This document shows, piece by piece, positions 55,062-64,000 of a stretch of 64,000 nt of DNA. Made by a program: the position numbers and the translations under genes. Each line of letters begins with the position of its first letter. Positions within the stretch are counted from its first letter, which is position 1. Source of the stretch: Alopecurus myosuroides (lineage: Eukaryota > Streptophyta > Magnoliopsida > Poales > Poaceae); NCBI GenBank assembly GCA_028641055.1, contig CM054057.1, positions 580,493,940 to 580,557,939 on the forward strand. Direction: 5' to 3'. The notes under the pieces were generated by a model, which ran no database searches, was not told the DNA's origin, and saw only the letters and a program-made list of their open reading frames with translations.

Positions 55062-56437
55062 TTAGCTAGGCATAGAAAGAGAGAAGATGCTCACATAAGA
55101 AATATGAATTAAGCAAAAGAGAGCACCAAGAAGCAAGTTTAAAACAAATTTAAGTCTAACCCACTTCCTATGCATAGTAATCTTGTAAATAAATAAATTA
55201 AAGAATCTCAAACTAGAAATCGTGGGAAGGTACAACAAGAGCAATTTCAAAAATTTCAACGAAAAGAGAGGTGCTTTAGTAACATGAAATATACTACAAC
55301 CATATTTTTCTGTCTCATTATAATTTTCAGTAGCACCATGAACAAACTGAACAACATAATTATCACATAAAGCATGTTGTCATGGTCTAAAAGCAAACAA
55401 TTCATATCAAGCTCAAAAATAGTGGGATCAAAATTAAAAATAAAGTCCTCTTCTTTCCCACTTTTATCAATAGAAAAACAAGATGATTGGTCACTCCTAA
55501 AAGGTATGGGACATGTTATAGCAATTATATTTTCAGTAAAATTATAATTTATAACACCAAGTAACATACGACCATCATCTAGAGCATCGTCATATGAATT
55601 TTCTAAACAAACTTCCTCATTATCATTCATACCAATAGTTGGAATAAATAGAGGATTGTCATAGGATTTATCAAAGTAGCATGGATTATCATAAATAACA
55701 GTAGCAATATCATTCTCACAAGTTTCATTCATAGTAGTATGAAGGTCACAAGTATAACAAGTATCAATTTCATCAAAAAGGGATATTTCAAAAGAATCGA
55801 TAGGATCATCACACTTATGAGTTAAAGAGGTACTCTAATTTGGAGGTATACATGGGTAGCTCCATTATTCCTCCTCTAAATCATTACTCTCCTCCTATTT
55901 TTCATCCAATGAGCTTCCATATTCAGCAATTTCTTCTTCCATAGGCTCCTGCAAGGCATCAGTTACTTCCTTTGGTGGAGAGCATCTTTTAAGATATTTA
56001 ATTATGTAGTAATTACAATCCTTGTAATTATCAAAGAAATATTCAACTATATCATAAATCTCATATTTATAAGGCGCATCATAAATATTTTCAAGCAAAT
56101 AAGAAATTTTGAATGCACCCTTCCAAGCAATAAATTCCTCAATTTGTTCCACATCATCAAAGGAATAATTTCCCTTAACATAAGAAGATATGGTAACATC
56201 ATCATTATACTCACATTGAAAAAGGAGGTGTTTATACCTCCTACAACAATAAGATTTATCAAAGCAATAAGGAACATTATAAGTAGAGCACAAGTTTCTA
56301 GCAATAATATACAATTTATTAATTTACTCCCATAAGTATATCCCTTTTTGTGACAAGCGGTGTTCCTTATAGTATTTTTGTTTTTCTTCCGTGAACCCAC
56401 TTTGCCAATAAGTTCTAGTTTCAAAGACATTAACCAT
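55062..56437 (-). pseudogene. Hypothetical PBS-proximal ORF (V copy), most complete
   Basis: ATG at 56435-56437 (MVNVFETRTYWQSGF) starts about 185 bp behind the PBS. The frame runs to about 55370 with in-frame stops at 56324-56326 and 55895-55897 and further stops up to about 55800, then shifts and ends in the hydrophobic MKFLKLLLLYLP stretch and MHRKWVRLK (55259-55062). That is roughly 450 codons in all. Composition: Cys/Tyr pairs near the start, a long Asp/Glu-rich centre, a hydrophobic segment and a basic tail. It occupies the position of gag but does not resemble it. Related copies: X (3590-4109), Y (28875-30185) and, for the C-terminal part, S (718-1439). Confidence 0.55.
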
Positions 56438-56621
56438 TGATAGCAAACATGACAAACTAAGATTAAAAACAGGATGATAAAAATAACAACTAGAATAAGA
56501 ACTAATTTTTTGTGTTTTCAATATAGAGAAGCAAACAAGACAAAATAAAATAAACTAAGAAAAACAATAACAACGTAAAGATATTGGAAGTGAGAGACTC
56601 CCCTTGCAGAAATTATCTTCC

Positions 56622-56639
56622 TCCCCGGCAACAGCGCTA
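56622..56639 (-). promoter_or_regulatory. Primer binding site, tRNA-Asp type (element V)
   Basis: TCCCCGGCAACAGCGCTA, 16 of 18 matches, seven bases from the LTR. Confidence 0.82.
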
Positions 56640-56646
56640 GAAAACT

Positions 56647-58250
56647 TGATGGGTGCGTAGTTGCACTCGTTGGTAAACCCCAAGAGAAAGGTGGTGAAGA
56701 GTGTGGCGGCAAGTTTTCCCTCAGAAAAGAAACCAACGTTGAATCGACCGGTAGGAGGACAAGAAACTTCTGAAGGTTGATACAGTTGATGTGGTAGGGT
56801 GCACTACTGGTTCAGCAGCAACGTGGAACCTACACAACACAATCAATTCACTTTGCCCCAACGAACCAGTGAGGTTGTCAATCTCACCGGTTTTGCTGAT
56901 AAGAAAGAGGTTAGATGTATGGTGTGGAAAACGGTAGGAGAACAATGTGAAAACAGTAGTAGCAGTGTGAAAATAGTGGAAGCTATGCGAAAATAGTAGT
57001 TGAAGTGGTTGTATTATCAGTATGAGAAAATGGACCGGGGTCCACAGTTCACTAGTGGTGTCTCTCCATAAAAGATAGATAACATGTGTGGTGAACAAAT
57101 TACAGCTGGGCAATTGACAGATATTGAAGCATGCAAGACATGATGATTACTATGTGATTCATGTGGGCATTACAACAAGACTCATAGACCGTTATCCAAC
57201 TACATCTATGACTAATAATCCACCATCAGAATATCATCCGAACTATCTTCGGGTATTAAGTGTCAAGCAACATATTATTGCATTAAGAAAAGTGTGTAAT
57301 GTAAAGAATGTAAACATCGTTGTTTTCTCCCTAATGGAAACAACACATCCTCCATATTTCACGTTTCTGTCACTCGAGCACAGATGCAAAGGAGGCATGA
57401 ACCGACTATCGAGCATAAATACTCCCTCTTGGAGTCACTAGCATCTACTTGGCCAGAGCATCTACTAACAATGGAGAGCATGCAAGATCATAAATAACAT
57501 ACACATGAAGATAACATGGTAGATTGATAATCAAGAGACATAGCATGCAATATTCATCGGATCCCAGCAACCACAACATGTAGCATTACAATAAGATGAT
57601 CTCGATCATGTAAGGCAGCTCACGAGATATAAACATGAGGCATAAAGAGGAGAGAACAACCATCTAGCTACTGCTATGGACTCGTAGTCCAAGGATGAAC
57701 TACTCACGCATCATTGCGGAGGCGGGCATGGTGGTGTAGAGCCCTCCGGTGATGATTTCCCCTCCCGGCAGGTTGCCAGGGAGAACTCTAGAACCCTCTT
57801 CAACTCGGGTTGACGATGACGGCGGCCTCGGGTGTTTTTCATGGAAGAGTGGGATCTTTTAGTCTTTACTATCCGAGGGGATTATATAGGCGAAAGGGCA
57901 ACGTCGGTGGGCGGCCAGGGGGCCCACACCACCCCATGGCGCAGCCGGGGAGCGCGCCACCCAATGGTGTGGGGCCCCTGTGGCCCCCCTCTGGGTCTCC
58001 TCCGGACTCGATGTGCGCGACAATTTTGTAAGACTTCTAGTTTTTTAATTTTCCAATTCCGAGAATATTTCCAAAACAACGTTTCTGAAGCCAAAACAAC
58101 AGAAAACATGAATTGGCTCTGTGTCATCTTGTAAATAGGTTAGTCCTAGAAAATCGATAAAAATGATATAAAGTGCATATTAGACATGTACCAAATAACA
58201 AGAAAACAACATGGAGAATCACAAATTATGGATACGTTTATGACGTATCA
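56647..58250 (-). repeat. LTR of element V (X type)
   Basis: 1,604 bp, starts TGATGGGTGCGTAG and ends TTATGACGTATCA. Aligns with 4319-5883. Minus-strand TATA box CCTATATAATCC at 57889-57900. Confidence 0.85.
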
Positions 58251-60377
58251 TAACCCAATTTATTGATTCGACACAAGGGGAGCCAAAGAATACCTATGAG
58301 CCTTAGGAGCTGATATGTCAATTCAGCAACACCTGAGATGTACTTAGCAAAAGATATTAGTAACACAAGGTGCAATAAAACATTCTACGGAGTGGTGATG
58401 CAATAATTCTCTTGTGTTCTCAACACACCTAATTCAATGGTAGTTGTAGAGATGCACGGGTTCAGCAAAAAGATAGTGAGTGTGTGAAATATGTTGTGAA
58501 ATAAGTGATAAATGTAATCTGTAATAAACGTACTAGCAAGAAAACAAGTAATAAAAGCATGTAACAACAACAACAATAATAGTAAAATACGGAGCGGGGT
58601 TCGCAGTTTCACTAGAAGTAACTCTCCAAGCAATAAACCCGGTGTTGGGTGAACAAATTATAGTTTGGAAATTGATGAGACTAACTTATGACAGACTTAT
58701 TCAGCTGGTAAATCATACGTAGGCATGTGTTCCGTATATAGTTGTATCCACTCGCTACAAGAATTCGTACAACATCTTCTGTCCAACCATGTTGTTGCTG
58801 CGGGGCCAAATAAGGAACTTATGGTAATTAAGGTGCTTGTTCTACCTAGCACCGGAACAAAGCATTAACATTTAGTGAGCACATGTAATCCTCAAACTAC
58901 ATCCCTTCCCCTCCCAATATCCCAACCATGTCACCTTGGGGTCTCGGGTTCCGGACTATAATAGGTGCATACAACTTGTAGGTAGGATCCAAACAACAAA
59001 CAGATTCATGCAAACATAAAGATCTGAAATTATGCTACTCGTGCACTAGTAACAATCATTAAGAATAGCAAGGTTGCAGCAATTGATAATTTATCAACTC
59101 AACAACTGGTCATAATGTACATTCATCGGATCCCAACATACACACCACCAATTAAATCATATGGATCTCAATTGAGAAATTATATTGAGTAACAAGGAAG
59201 AGAGAGCACCACCTATATACAACTACGAACCCGTAGTCCATGGGGGGCTACTCACAAAGCATCACGGAGGAAGAACGATCAATGTAGGGTGCCGGAACCG
59301 GAACTTCCCCATCCTGACAGGGTGCCGGAATAGGAACTTCTTTCCCTCGAAGTAGAGTTTTTTATGACGGTGGAACTCAGATGTGTTTCTGGAAATATAG
59401 TCGAATGTTCCTCTGGTTTTAGGTCAAACATGATTTTATAAGCCAAAGGGCGACGCGAGGCGGTGTACGGCGCCTCCAGGGGCCCTGTAGGCGCGGTCAA
59501 GGGGGAGGTTGCGGTTGTGCCTCCCTAGGGGCCGTGGGCCCAATCTTGGGCTGCCCTTCTGGCTCCTGAAATTTTCTTCGGAGAAAACATTCCACAAAAA
59601 AATTCAGATCATTCCGAGCACTTTCATTTTTGACCTATTTCTGCAATGCACCGACAAATAAACAGGAACTTGCACTAGGCATCTTGTTAATAGTTTACTC
59701 CAATAAATGATAGTAAACATAGGGAAACATGTAGAAAACAAGCATGGAGTATCAAAAATTATAGATACGTTTGGGACGTATCAGCATCCCCAAGCTTAAC
59801 TCCTGCTCGTCCTCAAGTAGGTAAGTGATAAGAAAATAATTTTTTAAGTGACATGCTACCAACACAATCTTGATCAAATAACAATGTAAAGCATGTAAAC
59901 TATAATCAAATGAGTAAGAGCTGAGGTTTATAGTTGATATCGAGTGAATAATGTGTAAACCCTTAGGAAAAACAAAGTAAAAAACTTTCAATGAATGCAA
60001 TGTATATTAAATATGATTTAAGCTTCAAGCACAATAATATAATCATCTAATGCATCAAACACTCACAAAAATTTATTTTAGGATCAAGTCAAGTGATAAC
60101 AATATGCACGTAGAAAAGCAACTCACTATTTGTGCACTAAAAACAAGTAAGCGTTTAGTATTGGTTCTTGGCACCAGGATGTTATGGCTAAGAGAACATT
60201 ATGGGGGGTTTGGATGGTCAATGGAAGAAAGTCTCACACAGCTTAAAGTGATCATTAGGCAAGAGGAAGTATTATAATTGAAGCTATGCAAGCAGTAGTG
60301 ATTGCTACACAACGGGTGCACATAGAGCTATAAGCGTATGAAAGCTCTCCAATGGAACTAGTGGGGGTTCACCCAAC
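58251..60377 (-). mobile_element. Second Y-type copy: LTR remnant, PPT and 3' internal end
   Basis: 58251-59783 matches the Y LTR piece 5884-7419 over its length. 59784-59798 is the PPT (sense TAAGCTTGGGGATGC). 59799-60377 matches 7435-7990. It abuts an X-type LTR with the same junction, GACGTATCATAACCC, as the left copy. It is cut at 60377 by the next element. No genes. Confidence 0.75.
59784..59798 (-). promoter_or_regulatory. Polypurine tract of the second Y copy
   Basis: Sense TAAGCTTGGGGATGC directly before the LTR start TGATACGTCC. Confidence 0.8.
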
Positions 60378-63300
60378 TGTCGCACCCTGGCTTCTAAGGG
60401 ATACTCATCGTACGAACTGGATAGCAGGTGCTTGGATTATGGGGCATAACTGCTCCCACGTCCCAGCTTCCTGGTAGGCCTGCGCTTATGCGCGACAACA
60501 CAAGCCCTGCTATTCCACCGTCGATGTAAACTATCCACTAGAAGTCATAGGCACTACTGCTGACGTACTTCATATCAATCACGCACTGTACGTCAACAGC
60601 TTTGAACGAATGATGATCACAACATATCTCTAAGACACAAAAGATTGAAATAATGTTGCAAATGGCCTTCACTAAGGCAGAGATAGCAAATACAATCATC
60701 CAGAGGACACATGTCCCAACATAACATTCATTACATCAGCGGAAGCAGTCAAAGGTGTCTGGGTACAGACAAATCCAACAGGCTTAAGAAGCCGGAGAAA
60801 ATAAAGAAGACGAAGCCCATCCACGTAGGTTCTGGATCCTGCCCTGGTCCAGCTAACTACTCGTCTGCAGTCTCGTCAAACTCCACGAAGTAGCCATCCT
60901 GGTGGTCATCGTAGCCGTAGTCGTAGTCTGCGTAAACCACAGCCCCAACGGGGTCAGTACATCCAAGTACTGGCAAGCAAGACTCACAGTTCACCAAAGT
61001 ATAGCCCGTCAACACAAGCACAGATGACTTGGTTCAACGGAAAGAAGGGGATATATATAATGCTGCAACTGGCTGCGCTAACCAACTACAGAGATTCTAT
61101 CATATCCAACTATTAGAAAGGGGATAAGATCGAGTGTTGTAACCAACTGGAAGATAACATCAAACAAACCCATCCTGGATCTCGCCCCTTATCCAAAGAA
61201 GCAATCCGAGGATAACTCACACAGTTGGATTAATATGAATCAAGTTATTGTGACAATAATATTATTACTAGTCAAGTTATTAATCATGCGGTGTAACATG
61301 TTTGATCATTATGTTTAAGTTGTCCTAAGTACTTGTTAGCCAGTACTTTCACCAAGTAATCCATAACCGCGGAAAACACGGCTTCTCGAGAAGATTATCC
61401 CTGCAGGGTTGCACCAATTTGGCCGTACACGTATGAATAACCCGCCAGATGGGATGCCTCCCACCAAGCGGGGCACTCAACACAATTCAACTCTTCTCCG
61501 CATCAAGCCCAAAGCACCTTGGGCGCACGGCTAATCAAGCCCCGAAGAAAAGGGACCCTCATAGCACTCTAAGACCGTGTCCCCCTATATGCCGACTACA
61601 AAAGTTCCACCCTGCGCTGGGCTCGCAAAAACATGCATGCGGCAAATAGAAAGCACGAACTAAATGAGATGATTTGGACGAGATGCGAATCGAATCAAAT
61701 TGAGGGGGGCGCCCATACTCGCTTCCCACATGCGGGTAGTGCGCTCATCATGGATCAGTAGACAAGACACTTTTCCTATTAGGGTCGACACTAGCAGGCC
61801 TCAAAACCACACAGGGCCTCCTGCCGGTGCCTTATCATCAAATTATTATTAACAGTAATAACATTAGCATGATTGATTGATTGATTAAACATCGAGCCCC
61901 CAGAACATAATAAATATAATAACTGAAAGTAACGGGTAACCGACTCGAGCAAAACAACCTAAGCATGCTAGTAAGACACTGGCTCAATCAATGGGTTGTA
62001 GGAGGGGTGATGAGGCAATATCATGGGTTACAGGATTCATGTGATAGGTTCGTAACAGAAACATCTACCACTAAGGCTAGCAAGTATAGACAACGGAAAG
62101 TATCGGTAACCAGGGTTGAAAGGAACACAATGGTTCATGTGAGTGATAACTTGCCTGCAAACTGATCAGCCGGGTACTGAGCTAGATCCTCAGAAGGGGT
62201 GCTGTAAAGGTCGTCTGCCTCAACGTCGTCGTCTATTCGAGAAGAAGCAAACAGACAAAACAGGAATGTAAACAATCATGTTCATGGCATTGTGCACAGT
62301 CAATATGATGCATGACAATCTAATGGGTGCATCAGAATGAATTGACTAACAAGATAGCACAAATTAAATGGACCCATATGCAAGGGTTGCATATGGAAAG
62401 ATCCATTGAAATAAGTGGAACAAATGATTTACAATTATTTATTAGGTGATAGTTGTTATCATGATGCATGCATGATGATGATGACAAGATAACAACAAAT
62501 AACAAGGATAGATGCAAAGGAAAAAGAATAAAACAAGTTTGGAAATTATTTGTTAATTTTGGAAAGTTTTGGTTACTTAGACATGTCACACAACAATTAT
62601 TGTTTTCATCAAGTTAGAGTGTGGAAAACAATTTACAAATTTTATAGTTGAAAAGGTTATCAAATTTTAGTTGGATTACATGTTTCACATTTTGAAATTG
62701 GACTTTGGATTAATTAATTATGAATTAACAATATTAAACAATTTTTAATTGAGTTAAACAAGATTTGAATGGTTTAGGCAATTTAAATTGTTCAAACCAG
62801 AAAACAAATTTTATATTTGAATAGGGTATTCAAAAAGGTGTGAAAAACATATTTTATTTGACTTATTTGGACATAGTATGAATTACTTATGAATTAGTAC
62901 AAATTGCATTGGAATTATTCAAATTTGAAATTTAAATGTATTTTGAAAACTCAAAACAGAACACAACTAAGTTATTTGGAAAGATTATAAAATTTGGAGC
63001 AAAAAACATATATAACTTTTCTTCATTGGGTGTATAGTTTAAAAGCTATGGATTTTTGAAATTAGTGTGTTATTCTGCCAATTAAAGATATTAGAAATAA
63101 AAATAGATTTGATTTTAATCCTTTGTTACCGTGCAGGAAACCTACACACACGCTGCCAGAGGGGCCCGTGGCCAGCGTGGCAAGTGCGCGCACGCGTGGC
63201 CACCAGGGGGGCTGACCCGTGGGCCTGGGTGCGGGGAGAAATCCCCAAAATAAAATTGGCGCAGCGGGGGCTCGAACCCCCGACCTGGCCCTGACCGCGC

Positions 63301-64000
63301 TGTGCCTGAACCACTACGATGTGCTCGCTTATCTGATAGTAACAAGGGCGAGTGCAAGGTGATCTTCAGAGTTGGCGTTAACTGAACTAACTGAAGACCA
63401 AAACCTTCCACGGATTGACAGAGCACGACGCCGGCGGGGATCTGCACGGTGGTGCTCGGACTTGGGTGAATGGATGTGCAGAACATGCGCAAGCATGAGG
63501 GAGAGGGAGGAGGTGGACGGTGGCTCACCACCGTTCTGTAGATGTGGCAGAGGCCCGGTGGCGCGAGCTGTCGGGGGCGACGGCGGCGGGGAAGAGATTG
63601 ACGGCGCGGTTGCAGTGATCCTTGGGCGTGGTTCCGGTGTTGAAAAGGTAGAAGGGAGGGTGGCGGTCTCGTTTCGGTGGCTAGGGGTGGTGGAGGAGAG
63701 CCATGGCGTCGTCGACGTGCAAGGGTTCAGAGATCGCCGTGTGGAGTTTCAGAAGGAAAGCAAAAGGCTTGGGGAAGAGGAAGAGAAGTTGGCGGCGCAG
63801 GGAGAGGAGCTCTAGGGTTGAGGGGCAGGAGGAGGGTGCCGTGGTGAGCTATATGGAGGGAGATGCTCCTGTACGGCATGGCATCGGGAGGGGCATGGAG
63901 CGATCGACGGAGGAGGGGAGATCGTACGCCATGACGTCAGACGGGAGGAGGACGACAGCGACAGGAGAGGGGGTTATCGGGCCAAAGTGGTAACGGGCTG
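60378..64000 (-). mobile_element. Long LTR related to the 4.47-kb LTR, runs off the window
   Basis: The Y sequence breaks at CCCAAC (compare CCCAACTTTC at 7975), and TGTCGCACCCTGG begins, the reverse complement of an LTR end. A strongly conserved part (61320-61860) matches the 3' part of the 4.47-kb LTR in reverse, including the CTTCTCGAGAAG palindrome (61382-61393). AT-rich block 62490-63120 and GC-rich block 63400-64000 follow the same layout. Whether it is a solo LTR or a full element cannot be told. The GC-rich frames at 63370-63993 are not taken as genes. Confidence 0.82.
63257..63330 (-). other. tRNA-like segment with A and B boxes in the right-hand LTR
   Basis: On the minus strand CATCGTAGTGG (63321-63311) resembles an A box, and GGTTCGAGCCC (63278-63268) is a good B box in a perfect T-arm hairpin CGGGG-GTTCGAG-CCCCG. 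Box spacing is 43 nt. It is followed, as in the other LTR, by a block with TTTTGGGGATTT and a CCCAGG(G)CCCAC motif. Confidence 0.6.

Larger units (their letters stand above)
44055..58250 (-). mobile_element. Element V: sister of X, internal region and 5' LTR, interrupted by a long-LTR element
   Basis: Internal parts 44055-44428 and 53880-56646, PBS and LTR 56647-58250. Gene order matches Y and X (ORF behind the PBS), and the 3' half resembles W (38040 onward). The 3' end and 3' LTR are missing, and U adjoins at 44054. No gag or pol domains. Confidence 0.7.

Noticed and set aside
63142..63993. Frames of 96-147 codons near the right edge
   Set aside because: Inside the GC-rich part of a long LTR and overlapping on both strands. 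One spans the tRNA-like segment.

Overview
The window looks like nuclear DNA from a large-genome grass, most likely Triticeae (wheat, barley, Aegilops or rye). The basis is a dense nest of Ty3/Gypsy and Ty1/Copia LTR retrotransposons of Triticeae type: tRNA-Asp and tRNA-iMet primer sites, AAGCTTGGGGATGC-type polypurine tracts beside LTRs starting TGATACGTC, a Stowaway MITE, and GC-rich-third-position coding in the only non-transposon ORF. There are no bacterial operons, rRNA genes or CRISPR arrays. Family names are withheld because they need a TE library.

Layout. Most Gypsy elements lie on the minus strand, so their 5' ends are at the higher coordinate. 1-2969: element S (internal region, tRNA-Asp PBS, 5' LTR), inserted in 2970-3589, a plus-strand LTR piece of the Z type. 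3590-5883: element X (5' end of the internal region, PBS, LTR). 5884-7419: rest of a second LTR (Y), followed by its PPT and internal region (7420-8544, resuming at 27098-30185). 8545-27092: complete element Z with 1.5-kb LTRs, matching GATAT target duplications and a decayed gag-pol. The right LTR of Z is split by a complete Copia element (17681-25881, duplication TTTTG), whose leader holds a Stowaway MITE (19638-19872).

30186-31477 and 43599-44054 (region U) are the only DNA that does not read as retrotransposon. U holds a promoter-like stretch and a 141-codon gene candidate (30980-31405), and is split by element W (31478-43593), a gag-protease-only Gypsy element. W is itself interrupted by a 3.8-kb solo LTR (33188-36990, duplication CATGC). 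44055-44428 and 53880-56646 are the internal region of V, a sister of X, interrupted by a 9.4-kb element with two 4.47-kb LTRs and only 496 bp between them (44429-53874). 56647-60377 repeats the X-LTR/Y-LTR/PPT arrangement of 4319-7990. 60378 to the end is a minus-strand LTR related to the 4.47-kb LTR and runs off the window.

How it works together. The only near-complete protein machinery is the Copia gag-pol, which carries a lost start codon, one in-frame stop and a damaged zinc knuckle. Z has all Gypsy domains but many breaks. W, X, Y, V, S and the long-LTR elements have no polymerase and would have depended on enzymes from relatives. The most unusual signals are tRNA-like A/B-box modules in two diverged long LTRs, an LTR of W that has swallowed its own primer site, repeated PPT-like motifs inside internal regions, a recurring ORF of unknown function behind the PBS, a composite X+Y LTR present twice, and the isolated U gene candidate with a cluster of RY (CATGCA) motifs.
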